Shown: positions 53,076-61,885 of the stretch, piece after piece
Position numbering within the stretch: the first letter of the stretch is position 1
Layout: every line of letters begins with the position of its first letter
Source of the DNA: an uncultured bacterium
GTDB taxonomy: Bacteria; Armatimonadota; UBA5829
Direction: 5' to 3'
Length of the DNA stretch: 64,000 nucleotides
Assembly: GCA_938074205.1 (NCBI GenBank)
Contig: CALJES010000006.1
Coordinates: forward strand, 124,001-188,000
Position numbers and translations under genes: made by a program
Notes under the pieces: generated by a model
Database searches by the model: none
What the model was told of the DNA's origin: nothing
What the model saw: the letters and a program-made list of their open reading frames with translations, nothing else

Positions 53076-55412
53076 ATGGTCAAGGCAAAACAACTGTTAC
53101 TGTGCGTCTTGGCAGTTTTGTTTTTGGCCACTATGGCCTTAGGCCAGATTATTAATCCAAGTTTCGAGGCCTCACTGCAAGTAACCGACGAACCCGTTGT
53201 ACTTACGGGCACAAATGCAGTCAATCTGGCGAATCCGCCAGTGATTCCAAACAGTGTGGTCGTTACTAACCAGGACAAAACAATAACGTACGTGCGTGGG
53301 ATAGATTACACGATAGGCAGTGGTATCAGAATTGCCCGAACTTCCAATAGCAGCATACCCAGCGGCGCCACAGTGCTCGTTAGCTACCGATATGCTACCC
53401 TCGAGGGATGGACCCGCTACGGGTTCACTGTTCCTGGCGAAGGCGGACAAGCTGTTCTGCCATCCTTTGGGTGCCCTGGCGGTTCAGGCACGTTTGATGT
53501 ACTCTTCCCTGACCAGGGTGCCGCAGACGGTGAGGTAGTAGTCGGTTACCAAGGTTGGGGCGACCCCAAAAATGGCGGCGTATATCAAACATTTGAAGTC
53601 ACGTCTGGTGCTGGAGTCCTGATTATTAGCTCTCGAGCGTTCTCTCTGAACTGGAGCTTTCAGCCGACAGATATAGGTAATAGAGTCCGTGCGGGTTTGG
53701 TAAGCGGTGTGGCAACTGATCGCTCCGCAGTCACAGAGTGGTATGGCGACAGGGGCTCCCAGAACTATTGGGGACCTGGTTGGTCGGACATAAGTATACC
53801 GGTGCCAGGCCCTGGCACATACACACTGTTTATTGAGAACCACATTGCATGGGGAAGTGGTATCTGGAGCAGCCTGTGGGACAATGTTCGATTGGAACTG
53901 TGCCAGGTTGCTATTACAAGTGGTCCGACAGTAACAGCAACAGGTCCAGACTTTGCAACAATAGAATGGGAAACTGATCAGCCTGCCACCACCATCCTGT
54001 ATTGGGACACGGACGGTCCTCCTTATGTCAACACAACTACCGGGGAAATCGGTACGCACCACAGCATCACGCTGACAGGCCTTACTGAGTGTGCTACATA
54101 TCACTTTGCGGTGAAGTCTGAAGCGCCGCCTTGCGCACCGGCAATATCACCGGATATGACCTTCATGACGACCTGTCTCCCCTGTGGTCCAACACTTTGC
54201 AACGGGGACTTCGAAGCCAAGGATGAAGGCGGGAATCCCACCCTTGCACCGTGGAGAAAAATCGGCAGGTTTGACGGGCTGATCGAGGGGCCTTGGTTCT
54301 TTGGCCTGACTGCTCACAGCCCGACCCACTTCGCCGGCACCGCTGCCAGCTACGACAAGAAAGACGGTGCAGCAATCTTCCAAACGGTCTACACCGTTCC
54401 CGGCAAGCGCTATATGGCTCAGGCCTATATATGGACCCAAAATGCAGGCGGAGTGCCGCAGAACACATCAGTCAGAATAGGAATTGACCCATTGGGCGGC
54501 ACTGATCCGAATTCACCGTCAGTGCAATGGAACATCACCGGGGACACGTGGTCCTATACGCAGCACTGGGAAACAGGCGAGCAACTCGGGTGGCAGCCGA
54601 TATTCGTATTCGCAGATGCCCAGAAGGACATTGCGACGGTCTTCCTGCAGGTTAAGCACAAGTTCGCAGATGCTTGGAACGTGACTGCGTTCGACGACGT
54701 GAGCTTTGGCGAAGCCGTGGTCGCTTCCTCTGCTGCCCTTTGCAAGCAGCTTCCAGTCGGTTGGCCAGTAGACATGAAGGACAAGGCGGTCACATATGTC
54801 TATACGCTCAACCCGCCGTTCTGCTATATCGAAGACGACGACCGGGTTTCAGGCATTAAGGTCAGGCTTCCTGACGAAGCCCCTCTGCCGAGCGTTGGCG
54901 ATCGGATAGACGTCGTCGGGTATACCCAGGTGGTTGACAACGAGGCACAGGTGACAGCGACGAGCATTACCATAAACTCCATGGGTTCAGTGCCAGATCC
55001 TGTGGGAGTGCCAAATAAAGGAGTCGGTGGCGGACAGTCCGGTATTCAGCCGCCTGTTCCTGGTGGTGTAGGACTCTCCACAACTGGGCTTCTGGTTAGG
55101 ACATTCGGTAGATGTGTGGCGGTCGACTGGGTGCCCAACCCATTCAATTGGCTGTGTCCCTTCTGGATTGATGACGGATCCGGTGTTGACGGCGGCACAA
55201 GATATGATACTGGCCAACACGTAACAGGTCTGAAGGTCTACTACGGCCTAGCAACCGCGCCTTACAGCGTAGGCAACTATCTCCTGGTTACCGGTGTTGC
55301 AGGCGTTGAAATACACGACCCAACCCCTCTTGAGCCGAACAGCGGAGACGAATACCCTGTGCGGGTTATCTACGTGCGCGACAGCGCGGACATTGTGGAC
55401 CTTGGACCATAG
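53076..55412 (+). CDS. Secreted mosaic protein: jelly-roll, FnIII, jelly-roll, tandem OB
   Basis: 778 aa, no catalytic domain recognised. Signal peptide about 1-24. The first jelly-roll starts with INPSFEASL but is split by a beta-rich insert (about 33-105; NSVVVTNQDKTITYVRGIDY) before LEGWTRYG. An FnIII-like domain (about 285-370; WETDQPATTILYWD) and a second jelly-roll (about 375-545; GDFEAKDEGG, GIDPLGGTDP) follow. The C-terminal OB-like module covers about 550-778 (YIEDDDRVSGIKV, GLLVRTFGRCV, WIDDGSGVDGG). Ribosome site AAAGGAGGGG. Likely cell-surface or matrix binding; function unknown. Followed by a classic terminator. Confidence 0.82.
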   Translation: MVKAKQLLLCVLAVLFLATMALGQIINPSFEASLQVTDEPVVLTGTNAVNLANPPVIPNSVVVTNQDKTITYVRGIDYTIGSGIRIARTSNSSIPSGATVLVSYRYATLEGWTRYGFTVPGEGGQAVLPSFGCPGGSGTFDVLFPDQGAADGEVVVGYQGWGDPKNGGVYQTFEVTSGAGVLIISSRAFSLNWSFQPTDIGNRVRAGLVSGVATDRSAVTEWYGDRGSQNYWGPGWSDISIPVPGPGTYTLFIENHIAWGSGIWSSLWDNVRLELCQVAITSGPTVTATGPDFATIEWETDQPATTILYWDTDGPPYVNTTTGEIGTHHSITLTGLTECATYHFAVKSEAPPCAPAISPDMTFMTTCLPCGPTLCNGDFEAKDEGGNPTLAPWRKIGRFDGLIEGPWFFGLTAHSPTHFAGTAASYDKKDGAAIFQTVYTVPGKRYMAQAYIWTQNAGGVPQNTSVRIGIDPLGGTDPNSPSVQWNITGDTWSYTQHWETGEQLGWQPIFVFADAQKDIATVFLQVKHKFADAWNVTAFDDVSFGEAVVASSAALCKQLPVGWPVDMKDKAVTYVYTLNPPFCYIEDDDRVSGIKVRLPDEAPLPSVGDRIDVVGYTQVVDNEAQVTATSITINSMGSVPDPVGVPNKGVGGGQSGIQPPVPGGVGLSTTGLLVRTFGRCVAVDWVPNPFNWLCPFWIDDGSGVDGGTRYDTGQHVTGLKVYYGLATAPYSVGNYLLVTGVAGVEIHDPTPLEPNSGDEYPVRVIYVRDSADIVDLGP

Positions 55413-55447
55413 AGACCGAACCTAAAGATCCCCTAAACCAGAAAGTT

Positions 55448-55479
55448 GCCCCAGAAGCATCAGCTTCTGGGGCCTTTTT
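55448..55479. terminator. Rho-independent terminator shared by two convergent loci
   Basis: Perfect 11-bp stem GCCCCAGAAGC / GCTTCTGGGGC with loop ATCA and CTTTTT on the plus strand. It ends the 53076 gene and could serve the opposite locus too. Confidence 0.9.
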
Positions 55480-55505
55480 ACCACTGCAGGAGTTACAGCC
55501 AGTTT

Positions 55506-58184
55506 CTAGAATATCTGGAGGTCCATTTGGCTCCTTGGCCTCAACAATCTGGTTAGCCCGCTGCCTGATACCTCACAGGTCGAGATGCCTGTTATAAGTG
55601 CGAAGCTGTTGTTGTATGGTGGGATCAAGTTACTAAGATCTAACTTGAGACCTGGTTCAGGTAAGGAACCATCGTTCACGTAATAGGTGGTTCTTCCGAA
55701 CGCGTCCTGAAATGCACGCACCCTACCCCACACGCGAACCAGTAAACCGATGTTGTTAGGTCCAAACCCACCAACCACGCCTCGCTGTCCAATGTTATAC
55801 ACTCCCAGATAGTCCGATCCGCCTACTGAAGCACAGGTCATCCCGATAGGATAAAGAGGATTACTTGAAACAGCGGACAGGATGCGAGCGTTCTTGACAA
55901 CACGCTCACCATTTGGGTTGGTTGCAATGCCGCCTATGACTGTCACCTTACTACCTACAGCGACTGTGTCAGCAGACTCTACTCTAATACCGCAGGTGCG
56001 GTTCTGTTTTTCAACGTAGTAAGCACCGACTTGAGCTGGCACAGCGGTTACTATAGCATCAGATATCAATACTTCTGAAGCATCGCGAGCCAGCTTGGCA
56101 GACGCAAGATCTATAGATGCTATCTCAGCCAACACAAAGTCATCCACGCTCCAGCAGTTCCAGGAAAGTGACTCGCCTGCATCCACCGCGGTAAACAGTG
56201 TCATGTACTCGCTCGTTGCCTTCGCCATGGTCGATAAGCATATGTAATGATAGTTAGCCGCAGTGTTGCCCTGAAATATATTCGGGTTTGGAAATGAATA
56301 AGCGTTTCGACTCCAGACTATCGTAGGCGCGGTACCAGTAGTGCCGCCGGCTGGATCCAAGCCTATTCTGGCCTGCATCAAACGCGAAAAGCTGTCGCCG
56401 AACACGTCATATTTCAAATAATCTATGCCGTTGATTCTCTCCGTGGGAAACAGTGCAAACCAGCCTGTAGCTCGATACCACTTTCCGGGCGTAACTCTCA
56501 CACGCTGATAAATACCAGTGGTTGGGTATGGTCCCCCATTCTGGGCAAACTGTGCGGCGTACATGCTGGGCGCGCGCGGAGGCATATTCCAGAACCACTC
56601 GCCGCGATGAACCTGTATGTTTCCCGACCAAGGCGCCCACGGAGAAAGATTCCCAGTTTCAAAACCCGGGTTAGATAGCAAATTGACACCAGCTGGAGCA
56701 GTTGCAGCAACCATGTCTCGGGATACGGCGCTTCTGTAATTTGGCCTGGCTGAGCTTACGCGAAAATGATATATAGTATTAGGCGAGAGCCCAACTAGCA
56801 CCGCAGTGTGAGAAGTAGTCATGGCAGACGAATAGTACGTGTGGGCGTACGGCGGGCGGCCTATTGCATACTCCACTTTGGTATCTGATGCTACATCGGT
56901 AATCCAATAAATTGTAATACTGTCTGAAGACTGACTTAGGATCTGAGGGTAGCCATCTATAATTTTCACCTGGCGCATAGGCGCCTCTTCAGGTTCCGAC
57001 TCCACATATATGGTTGTCGCCAAATCATAAGCAGGTTGTGCTATTCGATTTACAAATAGCATGCCGCCTGAGTATAAGTCGTTATTCGTTCTGTAAGCAC
57101 CAAATGCAGCTAAATCTTGCCTTTTGATCTCTATGTAGTAGGTCTTTCCTGGTACCAAAGGGGGGAACTCACCGGGGCTCCAAACTACACCATTTGATTC
57201 GCGATAAGCCTGGGCAGCCAGTACTTTGGATGTTCCAACCTGAGAACCGATGGTTCCGTCATAGTTGTAAAGCGAAACAATATAGTTGCCAGATGTATCA
57301 ACTGTAAATGACGCCGAGACCAAACCGGTACCGCGAGCGACGAAAGTTTGACCGAATGTGCTCGCGCTTGCTACACGCGTTCCCCATTTACCCCACTTGC
57401 CAGCATTTAGATTGCAGAGAAAACCAGAGCCGTCAGAAACCACTATTATCCCAGTATCCCAATCCCAGACTGGCGTCCAAGATGTACCGTCAAACCACCA
57501 TAGACAGCCGTCGGGACAAGCATCCCCGTTATCAACAAGCGGTTCTACCAGAAATATGGAGAAGCTTTGACCATCGGATCTGACTACTTTTACACAATAA
57601 GTTTCCCCCGGATTGGTCGGCACCTCTCCTGGCTGCCACACGGCAGTCTGCGAACTGCTATATCCTGCAGATATTGTACGGCTGGGGCCAATTTGGGGTC
57701 CATTGGGTCCACCTTTGTGCACTGAAACAACAAAGTTCGCGTTTGGAGATGCAACCCTAACCGTAACCTTCAATATACAACTGCCGTCAGCGACGAAACT
57801 TTGTGCTACACCTTTATGCCAGGTCGTATCCCAGGTAGGCGCATACTGGAAGTGTGTAGCTCGCGCGAAAACCTTATGAGTGAATACGCTGTCCGCCAGC
57901 CCTAAACCGTGTGTTGTACCCCAAGCCAGATGATCATCTGCAATAACGCTATGCGTAGTTCCGGGCGTGCCATAGAATGAGAACTGTCCCGAAGGCGGCG
58001 TCCAGTAAGCGCCGCCCCACGTCGAATTGCCTGCATCATTGCAATTCACTGCCATCTCATATAATCCGACACCCATTGGATCAAGTATGTATCCTCCGAA
58101 ATTTCCGCCATAGATTGCGTTTCCGCACGAGAAAATGATCAAGGCAATTGCGTTTATGAACAATTTTGCGCGACTTCGATGCAT
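55506..58184 (-). CDS. Secreted mosaic protein: paired beta-sandwich repeats, FnIII, jelly-roll, tandem OB
   Basis: 892 aa from ATG 58184, which has GGGGGAA 6 nt upstream; the ATG at 58199 lies in that site and next to a terminator T-run. After the signal peptide come two related ~90-aa beta-sandwich repeats (about 95-185 and 230-345; AQSFVADGS / GQTFVARGT, each ending 'PGETYCVKV' / 'PGKTYYIEI'). Then an FnIII-like domain (about 375-465; WITDVASDTKVEY), a jelly-roll (about 470-675; NPGFETGNLSPW, GLDPAGGT) and the tandem OB-like module (about 680-892; YVEKQNRTCGIRV, GPNNIGLLVRVWGRV, LLRPRSQMDL). No catalytic motif. Second gene of the minus-strand PEP-CTERM locus. Confidence 0.82.
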   Translation of the reverse strand: MHRSRAKLFINAIALIIFSCGNAIYGGNFGGYILDPMGVGLYEMAVNCNDAGNSTWGGAYWTPPSGQFSFYGTPGTTHSVIADDHLAWGTTHGLGLADSVFTHKVFARATHFQYAPTWDTTWHKGVAQSFVADGSCILKVTVRVASPNANFVVSVHKGGPNGPQIGPSRTISAGYSSSQTAVWQPGEVPTNPGETYCVKVVRSDGQSFSIFLVEPLVDNGDACPDGCLWWFDGTSWTPVWDWDTGIIVVSDGSGFLCNLNAGKWGKWGTRVASASTFGQTFVARGTGLVSASFTVDTSGNYIVSLYNYDGTIGSQVGTSKVLAAQAYRESNGVVWSPGEFPPLVPGKTYYIEIKRQDLAAFGAYRTNNDLYSGGMLFVNRIAQPAYDLATTIYVESEPEEAPMRQVKIIDGYPQILSQSSDSITIYWITDVASDTKVEYAIGRPPYAHTYYSSAMTTSHTAVLVGLSPNTIYHFRVSSARPNYRSAVSRDMVAATAPAGVNLLSNPGFETGNLSPWAPWSGNIQVHRGEWFWNMPPRAPSMYAAQFAQNGGPYPTTGIYQRVRVTPGKWYRATGWFALFPTERINGIDYLKYDVFGDSFSRLMQARIGLDPAGGTTGTAPTIVWSRNAYSFPNPNIFQGNTAANYHYICLSTMAKATSEYMTLFTAVDAGESLSWNCWSVDDFVLAEIASIDLASAKLARDASEVLISDAIVTAVPAQVGAYYVEKQNRTCGIRVESADTVAVGSKVTVIGGIATNPNGERVVKNARILSAVSSNPLYPIGMTCASVGGSDYLGVYNIGQRGVVGGFGPNNIGLLVRVWGRVRAFQDAFGRTTYYVNDGSLPEPGLKLDLSNLIPPYNNSFALITGISTCEVSGSGLTRLLRPRSQMDLQIF

Positions 58185-58203
58185 AGCTGATTCCCCCATT
58201 CCG

Positions 58204-58234
58204 AAAAAAGCGGGGCTGTGTGGAAAAGCCCCGC
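58204..58234 (-). terminator. Rho-independent terminator after the 58259-60916 gene
   Basis: Minus strand 8-bp stem GCGGGGCT / AGCCCCGC followed by TTTTTT. The T-run ends only 20 nt before the next start codon, so downstream expression may depend on read-through. Confidence 0.85.
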
Positions 58235-58258
58235 CTAACGACTTACCTTGCTCACCCG

Positions 58259-60916
58259 CTATTCCTCTTCGAGAACGGTGATAGCTAGTTCACCGGTCTG
58301 TGTGACAGCAGGCTTGATCATTCTAACGTTTTTCATGGCTTCAGGCGTTATTTGATAACTGGGATCATCAAAGTCGTAGTCCGTCTTGACAGCGCTGATT
58401 CCGATGACTTCGACAAACTTTCCGACTTCGCCAAAGTAGCTGTAGGGACCGGTGAAAACATACAGCCCCGTCAAGCTGGGATTCGGAGGATATTCCGAGT
58501 ACCCCGGAACCTTGGAACCGTCGTCGATCACTATGAAGTTATTACCGTTGTTATCGAATCCAGCACGCAGGATTCTACCCCAAGTTTTAACAAGGAGCCC
58601 AACAGTATTAAGACCAGTTCCCGAAGCCGCTCCCGCATTGGTAAACCACGGGTCACTTGAGCTACCAGCTGCTACATCCTTGTTGGAAACTCCCAGCGGT
58701 TCGATTGTGCCGCTCTGACCGGTGTCGGCAATCTCAATTGCGCGAATCACCCTCTCACCTGCAGGTTTGTCCAATCTCAACTGTTGGTTCATTTCCATAC
58801 TCGAAAGGGTTCTATTGCGCATCCTGCCCCATGTTATACAGCCCTTGATGTTAACTCTCTTGCCGACCTCCAGCCAGCTCGGCCAATCAGTACCAGGGGC
58901 TAATGTGACCTTTATTCCCGCTTTGCGATCCGGATCTTGAACGTAGAAGTAAGGCTCACCGCCGTTGTCATCCGGATCATAGTTCGTATTGGCTATGTAG
59001 GTCACAATTGGACTGCCCAGCGGCTCTGAACCGACCAGATCAATCGGCGTATCATTCGGCAACTGCTTTGCTTCGGCAACGCTGGAAACTCGTGTCAGCG
59101 GTTCTTCCTTTACATTGTCCCAACACACAAAGTTCCATCCGATTGCATACCATATCCGCGTCTTCAGGAATATGGTCGCGACGTTGCCTTGCGCTATTGC
59201 TACCACGCCGACCTTCTGCCACTCCGCAGCACTTGAGCATGGACCTTGCTGCTGATACCTGCGCCAGTCCTGGGTCTGTCGGTCCGAACTCCAGATGATG
59301 TTAGAGCTGTAAGGGTCAGTTCCACCTGTCGGGTCTATGCCTATAAGGCCGCAGGTCTCACCGAACCTATGCGGGTAGCCTGCACACGGGTTACCCGCGC
59401 CGTAGGCCTGTGCCCATATGTAAGCCGAATACGAGAGCACCTCTCCCGGGGTCGTAAGCACTCTTTGATACAAGGCACAGTTATTAAGTCCGTAGTTAGA
59501 TACGCTTCCCGTGTAAAGCATCCCACTCTGAGAGGGTATCGACCACTCTCCCGTTCGGAACCACTGCGGCATGCCCGCTGCTTTCTGCCATCCTGGAATG
59601 TCACTGTTAGGTGTACGATTAGGCACCGTTACTTCAAAGTCACCGTTGAAAAGTTCAACACCGGGCTTGGTAACAAAGCTTGCGAGCGTTGGCGGCTTGG
59701 GATAACGCTGGGCGTTGTACCCAGGACCAATCGATGCTACTCGGTAGTAGTATTTGGTGCTGGGGTAAAGCCCATTAACAGTGATTGCATGGTGGCTAAC
59801 TAAAGTGGGATCATACACACTTTGCCCATAGCCAGAGGTTAACCCGTAATCGACACGACTGTCTGAGAGAACAGGGGTTGAATCGGTTGAACTTTTGACA
59901 GTGTCCCACTCTATGAGGCAGCTCGTACCCCCATCTAAGGGCGTCGCTTTCACGTTTTTGATGTAAAGTGAAGGTTGCGCAACAAACGTCAAGTCGACGG
60001 TCGCAGCATCTTCGTAATCTGTCGCCGTCGCTCGTATCCTATAGTGGTAAGTAGCACCTGCCGTGAGCCCAGTGAGGGTAATCTCGTGATTTGCCCTGGG
60101 ATTTGACGGGTCTGCTTTTGTCGTACCGTATGACTGCGTTGGACCATAGTCCACGTATCCATAGGTACTCAGGGGGTTTTGACCATCAAACGTATCAAAT
60201 GTGATTTGCACAATGTTTGCCGACACGCCAATCACGTCTATATTCTGAATCTCCATACTATGTGTGTCAGCCAAACGGACGTCGTCCACCTGAACGATCT
60301 GAGGTTCTGTCACAGTGTTTTCGGTAGTGGTATATTGTAGCCACACGGCAACTGAGCCCGAGTCGCCAACGGTTGCAGCTGCCTCCAGTTTTCGATAGGT
60401 AGCTTCGCTGTAAGCAAACACGTCACCCCAGATCGGATCCCGAGGCGGAGCCCAGACAGTCTGAGGAGACGGATTTGTACCCGGATTGGGATCTATCCCC
60501 AGTCGAAATCCCGCCCCACCACCGTGAGGGTGATGAGTGGCGAACCAAGCTTGAGCGTAGTATGTTTTTCCGAGGGTTAATCCTTCGACAATCTGATACA
60601 GGGCTCCACGCTTGCCCCCGCTCTTTCCTATGCACGTGTAAGGCTTGAAATATTTGCCTAAGAAGTATGATCCGCCGTGGGGACCATAATTAGAGGGATC
60701 TGTGGGGCTACATGGTGGTGGCACGTTCCAACTACTGTCGAACACACCGTCGAACAGGTCTTCAGCACTGGCTCCCCAATAGTTCCAACCCGGAACAACT
60801 ACACTGCCGTAAGGAGGCGTTTCGAAATCGCCGTTTACAAGGAGGTTGACCCCCCAGCAAGGCCCCGCAGCAATTGCTAGTACAAGGCACAACCGCACCG
60901 CAAATTTAGAACTCAT
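58259..60916 (-). CDS. Secreted mosaic protein: jelly-roll, two FnIII, jelly-roll, tandem OB
   Basis: 885 aa. Signal peptide about 1-22 (VRLCLVLAIAAGPCWG). First jelly-roll about 24-205 (NGDFETPPYG, GIDPNPGTNP), two FnIII-like domains (about 215-305 and 310-410; GLTAGATYHYRIRA, GLYPSTKYYYRVAS), and a second jelly-roll about 415-600 (NGDFEVTVPN, GIDPTGGTDP). A long version of the tandem OB-like module covers about 605-870 (YVQDPDRKAGIKV, GLNTVGLLVKTWGRI, VIDDGSKVPG), with an acidic tail. Ribosome site AAGGAGGG. Downstream partner of a PEP-CTERM gene. No enzyme motif; likely glycan-binding surface protein. Confidence 0.82.
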   Translation of the reverse strand: MSSKFAVRLCLVLAIAAGPCWGVNLLVNGDFETPPYGSVVVPGWNYWGASAEDLFDGVFDSSWNVPPPCSPTDPSNYGPHGGSYFLGKYFKPYTCIGKSGGKRGALYQIVEGLTLGKTYYAQAWFATHHPHGGGAGFRLGIDPNPGTNPSPQTVWAPPRDPIWGDVFAYSEATYRKLEAAATVGDSGSVAVWLQYTTTENTVTEPQIVQVDDVRLADTHSMEIQNIDVIGVSANIVQITFDTFDGQNPLSTYGYVDYGPTQSYGTTKADPSNPRANHEITLTGLTAGATYHYRIRATATDYEDAATVDLTFVAQPSLYIKNVKATPLDGGTSCLIEWDTVKSSTDSTPVLSDSRVDYGLTSGYGQSVYDPTLVSHHAITVNGLYPSTKYYYRVASIGPGYNAQRYPKPPTLASFVTKPGVELFNGDFEVTVPNRTPNSDIPGWQKAAGMPQWFRTGEWSIPSQSGMLYTGSVSNYGLNNCALYQRVLTTPGEVLSYSAYIWAQAYGAGNPCAGYPHRFGETCGLIGIDPTGGTDPYSSNIIWSSDRQTQDWRRYQQQGPCSSAAEWQKVGVVAIAQGNVATIFLKTRIWYAIGWNFVCWDNVKEEPLTRVSSVAEAKQLPNDTPIDLVGSEPLGSPIVTYIANTNYDPDDNGGEPYFYVQDPDRKAGIKVTLAPGTDWPSWLEVGKRVNIKGCITWGRMRNRTLSSMEMNQQLRLDKPAGERVIRAIEIADTGQSGTIEPLGVSNKDVAAGSSSDPWFTNAGAASGTGLNTVGLLVKTWGRILRAGFDNNGNNFIVIDDGSKVPGYSEYPPNPSLTGLYVFTGPYSYFGEVGKFVEVIGISAVKTDYDFDDPSYQITPEAMKNVRMIKPAVTQTGELAITVLEEE

Positions 60917-60982
60917 TTACTTTCCCTCCTTTCTAACCAGTAATGTCCGCCGCAAGCATTTCGCCATATACCAAACTGAAAG

Positions 60983-61010
60983 GCCGCCGAGCCGAGCTCG
61001 GCCCGACGGC
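60983..61010 (-). terminator. 14-bp near-perfect hairpin after the second PEP-CTERM gene
   Basis: A 28-nt self-complementary stretch centred on GCCGAGCTCGGC, with 14 pairs including two G-T, followed on the minus strand by CTTTCAGTTT. It occupies the same place as the hairpin at 53023-53052 in the mirror locus. Confidence 0.65.
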
Positions 61011-61040
61011 AACAAGTATGCTCTATAAGATTTTCCTAGC

Positions 61041-61703
61041 TTACTTCCGGCGGCGGACTGCAAATCCGGCAAGTCCGATGAGCCCTGTTCCGAGAGCTAG
61101 CACGCTGCCAGGCTCCGGAACGCAGCACAGACAGAGATTGTCCCACGAAGCCCACACGGGATTACCGGATACGGAACCCACCTTCAGAGCCACGACTACA
61201 TAACCCTGGCTAACAACCATGCCGTAATTGCCGTTGGGATGTGGGGACCTTATAATCGGCTCCCAATTCCAAGCGGTCGGCGGGTTCATCCCCCACGAGT
61301 CCTTCTTGAAGGCAATGTCAGCTGGGTTGCCGATGTCAGCTCTGTTGGCGTGGTTCTCGTTTGGATCGTTGGTGGTCCACAACATTACTTCAGCCCAGCC
61401 CAGACCATCTATGTCGCCTGCCCAAGTGCCACTGACGAAGCACAACACGCCAACTGGACAAGCTACCACCTGGTACCACCCAAAGCTTCCAGACTGGCCC
61501 TGATTGAGCCAGGCAGTACCCTCGGGCGCGGTTGGACCATTGAACGTTACAGCCCAGTTTGCGGCTCCCCACGGGGCCCACCATCTGGTCCACCCGGTCT
61601 CGTCGCCTGTAGACCAGTCACAATTCACAAGCCTGTTTGCACTTGCCGATACAGCCAGGCTGAGCACCGTCAGGACCGCCATTAGTGCGTACGCTTTTCT
61701 CAT
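61041..61703 (-). CDS. Small secreted PEP-CTERM protein (second copy)
   Basis: 220 aa. Start ATG 61703 (MRKAYALMAVL) lies after GGAGGTGA; an upstream TTG at 61727 lies before that site. Signal peptide about 1-22, beta-sandwich (NRLVNCDWSTGDETGW, later ASWDNLCLCC) and the sorting tag with PEP at 196-198, hydrophobic helix and RRRK end. It is homologous in plan, and nearly identical in the tag, to the protein at 52414. It heads the minus-strand locus with two mosaic proteins. Confidence 0.9.
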   Translation of the reverse strand: MRKAYALMAVLTVLSLAVSASANRLVNCDWSTGDETGWTRWWAPWGAANWAVTFNGPTAPEGTAWLNQGQSGSFGWYQVVACPVGVLCFVSGTWAGDIDGLGWAEVMLWTTNDPNENHANRADIGNPADIAFKKDSWGMNPPTAWNWEPIIRSPHPNGNYGMVVSQGYVVVALKVGSVSGNPVWASWDNLCLCCVPEPGSVLALGTGLIGLAGFAVRRRK

Positions 61704-61810
61704 CTCTTCTTTCACCTCCCTCCTCAATTTGAACTTGTCTGTTTGGGAAGCGCAGTTTAACTGCTTTGCTTGCCCTCCTTTGTGTGATGCACTCGCACAT
61801 CACTAGCTGC

Positions 61811-61839
61811 AGTATATCCGCCTTATAGGCACCTGTCAA
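61811..61839 (-). promoter_or_regulatory. Consensus promoter of the second PEP-CTERM locus
   Basis: Minus strand TTGACA (61839-61834), 17-bp spacer, TATACT (61816-61811). The spacer contains the inverted repeat GCCT-ATA-AGGC. The leader is about 100 nt. Confidence 0.78.
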
Positions 61840-61885
61840 GATAACAGTAAAAATCAGGTATTTTTGCGTACATTCCCCCAAAATG

